From Sclerodactyla briareus (lineage: Eukaryota > Echinodermata > Holothuroidea > Dendrochirotida > Sclerodactylidae): 64,000 bases of DNA. Below, in pieces: positions 12,390 to 24,570 of the stretch. The stretch lies in NCBI GenBank assembly GCA_026419785.1, contig JAODTK010001432.1, forward strand, positions 310,001 through 374,000, read 5' to 3'. Both the position numbers and the translations under genes were made by a program. Within the stretch, counting starts at the first letter, position 1. Every line of letters begins with the position of its first letter. Below the pieces are notes generated by a model. That model searched no databases and was not told where the DNA came from. It saw only the letters and a list, made by a program, of their open reading frames with translations.

Positions 12390-15300
12390 CACAACATAAC
12401 ATTGAAAGTATAGTCATTCTTTCAAAATACACTCCTGGGTAAATAATTTTTTTCTGGATTGCAAAAATTAACCAAAGCTTGTATTACCCTTAAAAGTAAT
12501 TTTGAATGATGTTTTTATGTAACATTTCGAATTGAGCATTTTCTGCATATTTAGTGTAATTTTTAAGCTTCAAAATCCTCTCAAGCTTTAAATTCTCATA
12601 AAATAGTCTTATTTTATAGTATACCAAACAAAAGATTGTTCATGAAAGCTACTTTGTCTACTTTGCAGAGAAAGATAATTTGGCAAAATAGAAACAATCT
12701 TGAGAATCTTTCACCTTGCAACATTTCCTTCTGTGGATTAGCCCCCTGTGATTTTTTTTTTTTGGTGCGAAAATGTGCGGTCCACCAACTGACCAAGGGC
12801 AGTAAGTTCTCTCTTTTGGCTATTGGCACTGAATCCTAATCCTCCCTCACGGACCACCTAAATTGGGGTCTAGGGAAAAGGCCTGGAATGTCGGCCGGTT
12901 AGGCCCATTCTAGAGACCCCCAGGTTCATATTTTTTTGTTTTGCACGTAGGCTCGTACCCTTTTCTTCTTTCGACGGAAATTATTGGGCCACTTTTTGCA
13001 ATTTGGCAATTCTTAAGTTGACACGCCAAAAGGTGCTAGTTTTGCACGGTTTCCTGGTATAGTCCTATTATTTAAAAAATTGCTTCTCATCTTTGCTAAG
13101 AATTATACTTTCTTTTCCCGGGTCTTGTTAACATAAGCATATTCATCATTCCTATATAGCACCTCTACATGTTAGTAATCTCGAACGCCTCCACAATTGT
13201 TTGCTGTCTCGTTTCGGATCATGGTCCACACGGACTGTTTTTTTGTTTGAAATTGAAGTGCAAGATATATATTGTGCCTCGCCTATCGATGCCTTCAGCT
13301 GGCTAGAAATGCGATGTCTAGGAACAATTTGTAAAATATAGTCCCAGAATTGCAATTGCACACTTCAAAATATTTTTTACGGACTCATATCTATCGTGCA
13401 CGTGGTCTACAGTTCCAGTACTGAACAGGCGAAATAACCATCCAGATACCGAAACGGACGAAGTTTTTGCTTTTCTGGACATCGATAAATCACAACGTCC
13501 ACACTTGACAGATTGACACATTTTTGCTCAATCATCGGGTTTTCGACAAGAAATCGCAATCTGCTGAAATTGTGGGCCATTTATATCCACTTTAGGCAAG
13601 TTTGTATGCCTGAAATTGTGCCTATTCTTTGCCAAGGCGTTGTTCCTCGATCTGCAAACTGCTTTTACTTCCATAATATTTTGGAGCAGTCTGACTCCTC
13701 ATCCGCCTCGTTTGCCAACGCTTCGGCTATAATCAATGGACATTTTATGTGAATCTACCTTGTTTCAAACACAACTAGAATAGTTCCACTTATGTTTCTG
13801 AGTAGGAAAACTACTCGCAATAAAAGCTTCATATCGCCAGAATATAACTTCAAAATGCATGCGCTCACGACACTATAGAAGCACAGTTACAGGTCGTCTG
13901 CGCGCGCAGGCGTGGAAATTTGGACAATCGGTTCGGAATAAAGGCAGCTGTGGTCTTTGTGAGGCTCCTTTCTCAATTTTTTTCAGCCACACCGCCCTAA
14001 AACGATACTGGTGTAAACGACATGTACTTTCGTCGTCTTCATCGAGGATCAAAAAGTGGGGGGGGTGTGGGTGGGGAAAGAAATTTGTGAATATGAATGT
14101 CCCCCCCCCCCCCAACTCGAAACAGAGGAGGGGGGGGGGGAACGTGCCCCTGTCCCCCCAGGATACGGACGCCCTGGTCTGGGTAGATAATTCGATTACC
14201 TGGACTAGGGAGGGGGGTAGAGTCGAAGCCCAGGCACAGGCCGTGTTTAAACTAATGAATATATATCCCCTACCATGGGTCTAATACAGGTGATGCAAGC
14301 GTATGGCCGCAAACACATGCGATTTTTTGTGGCCGAAATGCCTGCAACAAAAAACACTCGTTAACCCGCTCAGGTACAGGACAAGGTACTTCTTTTCGGC
14401 ACAGAGGTCAGATTTATACTTCATGACCTTTTGGTGGGCCAATGTTTGTAAAGGTGGAATAGGTCTCCAGAAGCTCTGTATTCCTTTCAAACTTATACGG
14501 TAAGATTCAATCCTCCAATTAATGCTTGTTGGAGCGGTAATAGTTTCCTACTAGCCAACTTGAATGCTATCGGATTCCCTGTCGCGTAAATGGGTTCCCG
14601 GTATACATCGTGTGAGAAATCGCGAATTCATGACAGATTGAGCGGAGATGGGGCTTGTGTTCTGATATGTCCTATTCTGTTTGAAAAGAGAAACTGGTTC
14701 CCAGAGGCAGACCAATTCCAATGGAGCAAACAAACCCCGAATAGACAAAATAATCCAAATAGGCAAAATATGTACCAATAGCGGATGCGTATCACCGAGA
14801 ATGACTTCTATTCTTCATACAAAAAAAAAGCCAATTAACGACAATATGCATGGGCTGCTGCATTTACTGGGTTCTCTTCTGGGACAAACGGTCGTTTTCG
14901 TTATATGTGATTTTATCATCCATCTCGGACCACGCATACACAACAGTAGGATCCCAGCATCAAGGCGAGATTCCCTTAGTGGCGGATGCGGGGTGGGCGT
15001 GTATAATTTTGAAAAATCGCAGTTTGCGATACTGAACCTTTTTTCGAAGGAAAAAAAGACGTGGGGTGATCCGGAATAACTAAAAATATGTAATAACTCA
15101 CAAAAATTTACAATAAATTGGCTTTATGAGGAAGATATTCCATATCATCCGTTTGCGAGATACGGCATTAATACCACGGCATTAATACCACGTTGATACG
15201 CGTGGTACTTTTGCTTACTCTGTGCTTGTTCCATTTCGTTCGAATGAATTTTTGCCCGCTCTTAACTGGTTCTAATCTCTGCAACCCGAATACAGCTCTT

Positions 15301-17279
15301 TCGGTCCGGGCCTTCTTTCCACATTTAGTTTTCCCGTGAAAACGAGCTTATGGTTTTACCGTACCCCGCATCCCGCGAATATGGAATTTTCGCTTACGGG
15401 CCGGAACTGCAATGTTTTTACCGAGGAAATCGACATCGCAGGCCGGATATGGCCCGCGGACGGAGGTAGCCCATGTCTGATTCAGGTGTAATTTCTGAGC
15501 AGTTGGTTGTACATCGTAGTATAATTATGCCAGCAATAAAAACGTAGTAACATTCGCATGATGTTCGAGTCATGGGAAACCGTACCGTATATACGTTACG
15601 AGTACTAGGAAAGGTCAATTATGTATTCGTATGTTGAGGACAATCTCTCTCCATCTGCAAGGGAACACGGGGGAATAGAAGTAACTGCGATTCTGCACTG
15701 GAGCAGGCCGGTGGGGGTTTTTTCCAAGGGTTTACCCTTCCTCGTTGGCTACACTCCAACCCTCAGAATGTCTGAATGACAAACAGACATCATTATCGGA
15801 CCATCAGACTCAGACAAGAGAAATTCACTACGAACTGGCGAATATCCAGTTACCGAGGAAAGCACAGGTTGATCTGAAAGATATTTAGTGCTGTAGCACC
15901 CCACGGGAGCCAATAAACTCGGCTGCCAAAACCTCACATCGACGAGGGAATTTCTGGCGCGACGGGGAATCAAATTCATAATATTTATGTCCATCCCGTG
16001 ACTGTCGTCTACAATTGGGCATTGAACGACCAGCATTTCTGGCGTAGTGCCACGCGGCCACGGTCCCCCCGAGTTGCTAGAGTTGGCACGTGCTTTCCAT
16101 GCAAATTTGGAGTTGGCAGCCAGTGCTGTACTGTTACACAATTAGGTAGGCTGTGGCCTATCGTATACGTTACTGATAATGACTTTGCGAAGCGGAATGG
16201 TGGGGAAGTGAGAGGGAGAGAGAGGGGAGAGCTCACAAAAGGCAGTTTGGGGGCCACGCGTACCTGGACATAGGCTACTTCGAGAATTTCAGAACGCTTT
16301 CATAAACATTTGATGTATAAATCCCTCCCTATCCCCGACCTCCACGATCAGGATGGTATAGATAGCTTTTGAATCATCGATCCCGTGGCATCAGTGGAGT
16401 AGGGAACCAGGTGTGGTATTTCGAACAGTCCAGTATATTTCTAACTTTAACACAGAATAACGCGCAAGTCGGGTTGGTACGGTGGGTCGTAGGGCGTATG
16501 GGACCTTCCCCCACATTTTGAGGATGCTTCAGTGTAATCACGTCAATGTCAACACAGGTTTTGGACTGTCACATTCATATTTGAGCAAGGTTTGACGCAG
16601 TTTCGCAACCCCATGCGTTTTCGCGCGCGTTAATTCTATTTGTCATTTTACGTAGCTAACGTAACTGCATGCCTGGATAGCTGGATGAGAATAAAGTTAA
16701 TGCTGTATGCATTGCTGTCTCCATGGAAACCACAGTAAATTTTGATGCAGCGTAACCATCCTGACTCTATTTATACAAATAAATCAATGAGAAATCAGTT
16801 TGTTGTTTTTTCTCTTTTATTGAAAGTAGCCCTCTGGTCCACTCGAGATTGCACGAATTTACATATTCCGGTTAGAACTTGAGTCGCTTTTTCAATATGC
16901 CATGTGATTCATATGTCTTGTATACATTGATTTCTATGAATCAGTTGCCTATTACTTCTCAGTCTATATATTCAATGTCATTCAAGAGTAAAAGAGAATT
17001 ATCGACTCCAACAGCCGTGGATAATGGCGGTGAGATATTTTATGGTACACACTTGCCGAGGCGAGAGACTATTCAAAGCCCAGCAGGGTGCAGAACTGGA
17101 TACTGCACCTACTGTCAGCTGGGAATCCCTCACCAAACACGGAATAAGGGAATGCCTCTTGGCGGTCCTTAATGTGGGGTAATCACACGCAGAACGGCAA
17201 CTTGCAAACCTCGTTTGTCTGCCTCCTTGTGCTGAGCGTACAGCGAGAATTAAAGGCAACAGGTACATTTTTAGTCTTT
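12390..17279. other. Unassigned sequence, no gene recognised
   Basis: No supported gene. A G/C-rich patch at 14055-14175 with paired poly-C and poly-G runs resembles the G-rich dispersed elements elsewhere in the window and produces a spurious 141-codon open frame at 13859-14284. A 130-codon frame at 15749-16141 on the minus strand has no familiar motif. A tandem doublet GGCATTAATACCACG occurs at 15163-15192. Confidence 0.4.
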
Positions 17280-17352
17280 GGATGACCCGACATGGATCGA
17301 ACCCCGGTCTCCCTGGTGGAAGGCCGACGCTCTACAACTGTGCCACCACTCG
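17280..17352 (-). repeat. tRNA-like sequence, probable SINE head or tRNA pseudogene
   Basis: On the minus strand, GTGGCACAGTTGTAGAGC resembles the RNA polymerase III A box and GGGGTTCGATCC resembles the B box, at the tRNA-like distance of about 30 bp. The T-arm stem pairs poorly and an acceptor stem is not convincing, so it is not called a functional tRNA. A tRNA-derived SINE promoter is the likeliest explanation. The 3' body and tail of such a SINE would extend to lower coordinates and were not delimited. Confidence 0.5.
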
Positions 17353-18310
17353 TTTGTATATCCCGGATTTTACATCAGATTACTTTGCAACCAACAAGAC
17401 GAAAAGAGCCTATTTTCATAACCTAACTACAATCTCAAATAGAGTCCCAACCTCATACGCACTTTTGTTTTTTTTTGTTTTTCCTAACCTTAAGCAAGCT
17501 GCTTATCGTGTCGCAACCGACCCGGCGAAAAGACAGTTTGCGTGTATGAGATTACAGCGAACAATACCGCCACATCGGAACGTTTGTATTGACATATCAT
17601 AGTGACGATGTATCATACGCAAAATCTTTATCGAATTGCACTGACTGATTTTCCGTCGTGGCGTTTCATGCAATTCTGTTTCCTCCATTTTCAAATGTCG
17701 GCCTCCCTAACGGTGGCGACACTGACCCAGCCATTGACCATACATTTCAAGAGTACAATGAGTTTAATACCCCGAACCGTACCTTCAGAAAGCCGCCTGG
17801 CGGTATAACCCTTGCCCCGCAGGCTAATATTCGCACTCCAGGGATGATTATAAAATTCCTTAAACGCAATATCTCTGTATTATCACAACATTTAATCATC
17901 TGTCTACAAATCTCAGATATTTCAGACTAGATCACATACCTGATCAATGGCTGAAGTGGATATTGATCATAAATTTTAAACATTCGGGACTGGAGGCAAA
18001 TTACTAATCTATATTCGGTCGCATCACAGTGAATTCAACCACTAGTAAAACTCACATCAGCCTGCCACTCCATTCTAAAAACCAGGGTGCCAATTCCAAT
18101 GGAGCTCCGTCGTCATGACAATCACACGTGTCGGTTTAACGTCTGTTGATGTACTGTGGTATCCTCTCCTATACACAGGCACCACTTGGAGCGACTGCGA
18201 TATTAATCCAAATACTAAAACAATACGCACTTCATGCTGCTGGCAAATACTTCCAAGAATGTGTAGAAAGTTTTCCTCTTGTGCTCCTAGAATGACCTTC
18301 ATAGTTTTGT
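17353..18310. other. Unassigned sequence, no gene recognised
   Basis: No recognisable features. Open frames of 60-106 codons lack known motifs. Confidence 0.35.
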
Positions 18311-18386
18311 TTATATATTATCTTTATATATATATATATATATCTATCTAATATGATATAATTATATATATAGTATATAATATATT
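18311..18386. repeat. AT-rich (TA)n microsatellite
   Basis: Runs of TATATATATATA with TATCTATC and ATAATTATATATA interruptions. Strongly self-complementary, so probably length-variable. Confidence 0.9.
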
Positions 18387-18916
18387 TGACACCTGCCCTG
18401 ACCCTGCCCCTTTCTAAGGAAGGCTCGCCCGAGACTACCCACCCTAGCAAATACCAACCCCCCCCCCTTTCACCTAACTAGAGAATGATCGACAAAAACA
18501 CCCTAAAAAAACATTCCTACCTAATGTGGGAGACCTGGGGTGGCTCAACTCCGAACTGGACCATTTTATGTAGCTCACGTTTCAGTTCAGTTCCATTCGA
18601 CATCCTTCACTTTACCAGCCATCGCCAAACACCTCGCTCGAGTTTCGTAATAAGTTCTTGAACTACATGGCGGCCTTACAAGTATTGAGTAATGGTTAAA
18701 ATGTTATAGACTCACAGTTTAATGTGTATGCCCATCAGGTGCAATGATATACACTGGGCCGAAGTATTCAGTACATATCATAATCGTTCCATCCAGACGG
18801 GCTCGCCGAGTTCCCGTTTGGCATGAGAGTTTCCCCCAACTCGGTTCGAATCTGTGGCCAGGGTGTGGGTTCCTGGTCATATTCGAGTTCAATTCCGCCC
18901 CTTCCTCCTCTGAGGC

Positions 18917-19423
18917 TCAGATAGGCCCCTGAGGTGTGTAGTCCGTTCCCCCTCCCCCAGGCTCGGGTTGGTCCCGCCACAGGCGAGTAGCACGATGACG
19001 ATGAACTCCCTCCCGTTGTCGAGCCGCTTCAATCACCCGGTAGACAGCATCGGAGAGTTGGCCATCAACCCGACACGGTCCCTGCCAGAAGCTCTGTAGT
19101 TTTGGACTGCGCCCCCTCTTCCGAGCCGGAACGTGCACCCAAGCGAGGCTCCCTTCGGCGTACGTGGACCCACTTGCGATGTGTCGTAATCCGTTTCTGT
19201 CGGAGTTGAACCTCTCCCAGGGTCTCCTTACAATCTGGAAAGTTCTCTCAAAAGAGTCTCGTAAGTGATTGGCATAACTATCATGAGTTTGACGTTCCCT
19301 AACAGGTTCCCCATACATCAAAGTTGAAGGAAGATCTACCTCCCGACCGAACATCAACTGATTAGGGCTATAGCGAGTGCTCTCCTGTACACTCGACCTG
19401 TAGGCCATCATAACCATAGCCAA
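18917..19423 (-). pseudogene. Ty3/Gypsy integrase, C-terminal part
   Basis: The longest intact frame of the element, 168 codons. It starts with MAYRSSVQESTRYSPNQLMF, the classical Gypsy integrase motif at the end of the catalytic core (the conserved Glu lies in VQEST). FGREVDLP and LMYGEP follow. The C-terminal barrel contains 'W-V-H-V-P-x-R-K-R-G-R-S-P-K-L-x-x-F-W-x-G-P', and the frame closes with a VHRHR segment. The start shown is only the first Met of the open stretch; the integrase continues upstream in other frames. Confidence 0.85.
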
Positions 19424-19666
19424 ATATACATCCCAGTCGCTCTGATTCTCCTCTCACTAATGCTCACCACGGTTGCATCGTTTCGATTTAATCTTTCTAC
19501 AAGACCGTCTGACTGGGGTATACGCAGTGGTAGGGGTTTTATTTATCTCTAATGTTTGGCAAATCTCAGAAAAAAAGGTGAGCTTTCAAATTTACATTGT
19601 CCCTTGGGATCGCTGGGTCAAGGGATGAGGACCCAAACACAGAACAACTCTATAACTAAGACATCC

Positions 19667-20117
19667 TCACAGGTTTTGCTTTCCTGATTTGGGATGGCAT
19701 ACGCTTCTGCCCACTTTGTGAAATAGGCGACAGCGACTAAAATATATCTTTCCACTATCAGGTAGGGAGCGACCCATTATATGATAGCCACCCTTTCCAT
19801 AGGCAACCCCAACGAAAACTGAAATTGCCAATGGGTCCCTTGGGCTTTCGAGTAGGGTTTTTCCGTTGTCCGCACAACAGCACACGCCGAACCCACTGTT
19901 GCGACATCGCTACGATAACCTAACCAATATCTGTTGTTGCACCTCGCAACGTGCGTGCCTGTCCTAAATGTCCACCTGTACCACTGTCATGGGCGCAGTA
20001 AAAACACTTTCTTCTTTCAGATACGGGAACAATCACTTGTAATCCACACTTGACCACCTTCCCCATGACATACGTCCGACACAATAACCCCGTTATCTCC
20101 TTTAACTGAGCCCACAT
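19667..20117 (-). pseudogene. Ty3/Gypsy integrase, zinc-binding and N-terminal core fragment
   Basis: HDSGTGGHLGQARTL (around 19950-20000) is the HHCC zinc-binding region of Gypsy integrases, preceded by VPVSERRKCFYCA. Downstream, IMGRSLPDSGKI (19740s) corresponds to the 'D-I-x-G-P-L-P-x-S' start of the catalytic core. At this position the first catalytic Asp reads as His, and the following 'D-x-F-T-K-W' segment is frameshifted to RLFHKVGRS. The change of frame between the two blocks shows decay or assembly indels. Confidence 0.7.
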
Positions 20118-20399
20118 AAACCATATGCCTTAGTTTCCCGCTATATTGCAGAAACCTCCTTCTTGCTGGTGTACGCTTTTCTTCCATCCATGACTTATTG
20201 GCTTCAAGTTTTCATCTGCCATCTGCACAAGCATAAATCGGATTCCCACCCCCCCCCCCCTACAACCTAAAAACCAACAACCCTGACTTGATGCTCAGGG
20301 TTGGTCCACCAGTGTTGCCACCCCTATTTTCCACAGAAAAGGCACTCTCTAAAGCGCATCCTCCGCCTTTTGATGTTTAAAAATCCTGCCCTGTGCACA

Positions 20400-20720
20400 A
20401 CACTGAAGTCGGATTCACCCAACTGCTCTAACCACCCTAGCGACCTGACCCTCCGACTCCTTGAAATCGAATAGCCACTTCAATGGAACTGTGGTCAGTA
20501 CGCAATTCAAATTTCCTACCCACAAGTAATGACGAAAATGGGCGGATAATTTCACCACCGCGAGTAATTCTTTCCGGGTGGTACTGTACTTGACTTCAGT
20601 TTTGTGTCAATTTCTTACTATCAGAAGCCAATCACTGTTCTTTCCCCCGCCCCGACTTGCGACACCCATACGGCCCCTATGCACCATGGCTGGCATCAGT
20701 GTCTAACAAAATGCTTTTAC
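20400..20720 (-). pseudogene. Ty3/Gypsy RNase H fragment
   Basis: Minus-strand translation gives LDTDAS (near 20690), the first catalytic Asp context of RNase H ('F-x-L-x-T-D-A-S'). KTEVKYSTTRKELLAVV (about 20550-20600) carries the conserved Glu of 'K-E-L-L-A-V-V'. It is followed by FRHYLWV and a WLFDFKE segment. Block order and spacing fit Ty3/Gypsy RNase H located between RT and integrase. Confidence 0.7.
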
Positions 20721-20899
20721 GTCAGGGTACGCAAAATTGGGGAATCTATCAAAGGCCCCACGCATCGCTGAAAGGACTCTGGTGTCATTGGTCCACCGAA
20801 TGCAACTTGTTGCGTTCATTTTCTGTAATGGTGCACTATCTTAGCGGAAATTTTTCACAAATTTTTTCTATAGTAACCACCATCCTAAAAGCTCACGGA

Positions 20900-21533
20900 G
20901 CTCCTTAACATACTTGGCACAGGCCACTACTGACCGCCTTAACCTTCTCTTGATCAGTGGAGATGCCTGCAAGCGACACCCATGACCAAGATACGTTACC
21001 TCCTTTTGAAGAAGTGAACACTTAGGTTTCAGTTTTAGGTTCGCTTTTTCTGGAGTCTGTCAAAAATCTTCCTGCAGGCGTTGCAAAACTGTGTTTCAAA
21101 AGTTTGACTAAAGACGATAATATCGTCTTATACACAAGACGGGTCTCCCCATGTAACCGCTAATATAGTATCCATAATCTTTCAATGTTGCTGGGGCATT
21201 TGTGAGAACAAAAGGCATGACCCGTATTCATACAATTGCCCTAACCTTATTAAAACAGTTTTAGGGCGGTCCTCAACAGGGGCAACCTCCACCTGCCGTA
21301 CCCACTGACCATGTCAAGGGTCGCAAACCTTGGGCCCCCGCTAACGCATCTAGGCTCTCCTCTATTCTGGGAAGAGGATAAGATTCTTTACGGGTCACCT
21401 TGTTAACTGCCTGTAATCTGTGCAAAATCTTGTAGTACCATCTTTTTTTGTTACCAATACTATGGGCTGGACCTGGGCTATTGGAATGGCTTATTTCTCC
21501 CCAGCAGCTACATCTCTGAACTTTTACCATCAA
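20900..21533 (-). pseudogene. Ty3/Gypsy reverse transcriptase fragment
   Basis: KVTRKESYPLPRIEESLDA (about 21340-21400) is the 'L-N-x-x-T-x-x-x-x-Y-P-L-P-x-I-x-E-x-L-D' block of Gypsy RTs. The catalytic box is recognisable near 21108-21140 as VY-(1)-DDIIVF, with a small deletion just before the two aspartates. Downstream, a Lys-rich thumb segment and a YLGH-type block occur in different frames. An intact Met-initiated protein is not possible. Confidence 0.8.
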
Positions 21534-22340
21534 CTTTCTTTTGTTTGAGAAAAGGTAGCCGCCTAGGGTACGTGCTTACTTGGAACTGCATCGTGCGGGC
21601 GTTTCAATATGGTGTTGAACTTTTGTCAGTACGCCTCCAAGTTCCCCGTCAACAGAACATACATCTTTGTTGGTTGAGAGACTTTTCCATAATAGCCTTT
21701 CGCTCATTATTTAGTTCCCGAGCACTTCTCTCACAAAGTTTCGTCAAGGGCGGGAGTCCCCACCCACAGGTTTGTGTCCCCAATTTCTGCAGGTAACAGG
21801 ATACCTAAACCGGTCCCTTTATACATGACACACGGCTCACTCTCCACCTTCATGACTCTTACTGGAACACCGGCACTCGGGGGTGACCTTACAAGTGTGC
21901 AAACCCACTATCACCCTTGATCTTTGCCCTTGGAATTTACGAGTACTTTCAACAATGCCTCCTTCAAAGTTTTTACAGGCCTAATGCACCTGCCGGGCAG
22001 AAGAATTCCTATTCGGGGGGATCTCACAGTGTCGGCAATCCGTATTTTGCCAACAAGAAACATTATCAAACCTAACACTGGGGATCAATTTGACATTGCC
22101 TGAAGGAAACTGAAGGAGGGACTTCCCAAGTCAATTACCCCCAGCATGCCCCCCGATTAAATCCACACCCAAGCCCTGACTGCTGGATGTGTGCTACTAC
22201 CTACCACCACATGAGTAAATTTAACTCTTCCCAGCCTAAGTGTAACTCGAACCAAAAAGGAAAACCAAACCTTCTACATCCAACCTTCTCCCCCAGCATC
22301 GACTAAAACGTAAATCTATTATGTTGTAATTGCTGAGGTT

Positions 22341-24179
22341 GGGCGGGAAGCTTAAACACCTTCAGGGTGAACTAATGGTAATATTTTGACCCCGTTTCGA
22401 CGAGAATTCACAATCGACTCCATTCACACAGGCAATAGGCATATACCATTCCCCATTCTGGCCTCTACATTTCCGATTTTCTCAGTGGCCACCCTTATCC
22501 ACTCTATGAGTTTAATGTTGTGAACTGCTGTGGGGCCAAAAAAAGTATTTTACTAAAATGTCGGGGGTCACCACAAACCCATCCACCCTTCGGTTAGGAT
22601 TACCATTGCATGTCGGGGGACCATTTTGGCAAGTACCCCCCTATGCGTCTTAACTTTGCATACTTTGTAGTTAACTTCTCACTCCAAGGGGGGGGGGGGG
22701 GGGGGGATGATTACTCATTCAACTAACCTACTTGTTTTTGCTTCTGAATTGTTCCAGTTTAGGGTCCCCACCAGTCCCGCAATTAACTGGAGATTCACTT
22801 GCCCCTGCCTCATACCTTCCAACTTCCCAATTGTTCCTCTTGCCAAGCAGTTCCAGGTTTAGGTTTTCCCCCTCTCTCACCTACCCTAAGTATGCTAGTA
22901 TCAAGGAATCGTAACGTATCGCACCCCAGTGTTTCTCTTGTTGAGGCCGGGACATTTTTGATAGCACAATTTACAGTTTTCCTAATCTCGGCCGTACAAT
23001 TCTGCAACGACTCTCCCCGCCCCTTTCCGACTTTGTAAACCTGGCCCTATACAGATCTGTATGCTATGGTTTACCAACCGCTTCAACAAATGAGCACATA
23101 TTCCTCGTAACTGGGTGCCTTGCAAGTACGGGTAAATCTCGACAAAACCTGAAGGTGCAACATCGCACCATTACATTTAAAACGGCCAGAATTCCACTTT
23201 CGCATCGTTGTTCCAATTGTTAATCTCGGAACATAAATCAAAATTCAACTTATTTCCGAAGTTCTCCTTTGCCATCGTATGCTTTCGGCTCTCCAATGTG
23301 GCGTCGTTTATGCGGCCTAGTTTGGTACTAATATTTACGTTCCCTCGCCCGAAGGGTCGACACCACTCACCTGATTTTGAGCGGTGAGGGGTGCTGTCCG
23401 GGGATCACTCGCCGTGTCCAGCTGGACGCAAGGGGTTGGGACGACGCATATTAAACCCTCCTTGATTCGGAGCTCATATGTGAAGGTCAATTTTTCCAGT
23501 TCCACCCATTTTCCTTCCTCGCTTAGTCTCTGATGGATTCCATAATCTCACAGCACAATCCTAGAACACCAACGGAAAACTACAAACACCCATACGCGCC
23601 CCATCAATACCCCACTCAATACCTTAAAACCTCACTCAACACCCCATCCGTACTACCAATTTGTAAACGTGACCCTGCCGCCAATGAGTTTCTGACCAGC
23701 AGGAAATACATGGAAACGTGGAAAATAAGATTCACGAATATATATTACAAAACTGAACCTCGTACTTGCAACTGAAGAAATATATCTTCAATTAAACTTA
23801 CATGAGTAAACGAATCCAATCCAAACACAACCACATAACGCAAACCCTATTGTCAGCCAGCCAGGCGTCCAGGACAGCTCTAAGCTCTAACCTGAACCAA
23901 AAAGCGGTCCCAAAACCCCCCCACCAAGCCCCGAGACAAGCCCAAGAGAATCCAGGTATTCAACATGCAAAGAGTGGAATGCTATGGGATGAAGGCGAAT
24001 GACGATTGCATTGTTAGTACTGAATGAATATGCATCCCTATGGTTAGTAAGATGCGGCCGCCGTAACAAGGATGGGATGAATGAAAGAGACAATGGGTGA
24101 TATGGTGTGAACAATGGAGTGACAAATGTGAAGGTGAAGGTGGACATGGACGGCGGATCGTGACACACTACAGCGGCAT
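22341..24179. other. Region upstream of Gypsy pol, gag or 5' LTR not recognised
   Basis: If the Gypsy element is full length, gag and the 5' LTR should lie here on the minus strand. No zinc knuckle, primer binding site or TG...CA LTR pair could be seen with confidence. A long poly-G run (22688-22706) interrupts the region, and pyrimidine-rich sequence follows it. Confidence 0.3.
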
Positions 24180-24515
24180 TGAAAACTAGCCAATCGAAAG
24201 ACCCTTGGAAATTATATTAAGATCCCTTCGGACAATTTCAACATCTTCGTTCGGAGCAACCCCCGGTACAACTGGTATCGTCCGCAAACTTCTTACCTCT
24301 GGAATGCACTGACGTCAAAGGTCGTCAATATACGCCAGAAAAAGTGATGGCTCAAGAACCGATCCTGGGCACACCACTAGTGACCCTTTGTCAAGGAGAC
24401 GAACTCCCATTGATGACAACACTCGTTGTTTCTCTATTAAAAAGCCACTGACGAATCTACTTAAGGACATTCCCCTCATGCAAAACATTTTTTTCCATTT
24501 TGAAGGCATGAGACG
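24180..24515 (-). pseudogene. LINE reverse transcriptase fragment (palm domain)
   Basis: Minus-strand translation gives FVSGFLIEKQRVL, then VTSGVP in one frame and GSVLEPSLFLAYIDDL in the next. Together these are the non-LTR RT block with consensus 'R-K-Q-x-V...S-x-G-V-P-Q-G-S-x-L-G-P-x-L-F-x-x-Y-I-x-D-L'. About 60 bp further, KKFADDTS (in another frame) is the catalytic FADD box. Two small frameshifts separate the blocks. Clade is CR1/Jockey-like by motif; no finer assignment is justified. Confidence 0.8.
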
Positions 24516-24570
24516 CTCATGAAAGAAATTATATTACCATCACTGCCTTTGTCATCGCACGGTGTAACTT

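Larger units (their letters stand above)
18917..22340 (-). mobile_element. Ty3/Gypsy LTR retrotransposon, decayed pol region
   Basis: Read on the minus strand, motifs appear in Ty3/Gypsy order: protease-like VLVDAGGEG (about 22294-22320), RT N-terminal core (21340-21480), RT catalytic box (about 21108-21140), RNase H (about 20400-20720), zinc-binding HHCC region (about 19930-20010), integrase core (19667-19885) and integrase C-terminus (18917-19423). Frames change many times through single-base indels and there are internal stops, so the copy is inactive. Gag and both LTRs were looked for outside this span and could not be delimited. The integrase order after RNase H distinguishes it from Copia-type elements. 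Confidence 0.85.

Noticed and set aside
13859-14284. 141-codon plus-strand frame
   Set aside because: Its second half is the translation of poly-C/poly-G runs of a G-rich repeat, and the rest shows no motif.
15749-16141. 130-codon minus-strand frame
   Set aside because: No recognisable domain, repeat or splice context; the length is compatible with chance in 64 kb.
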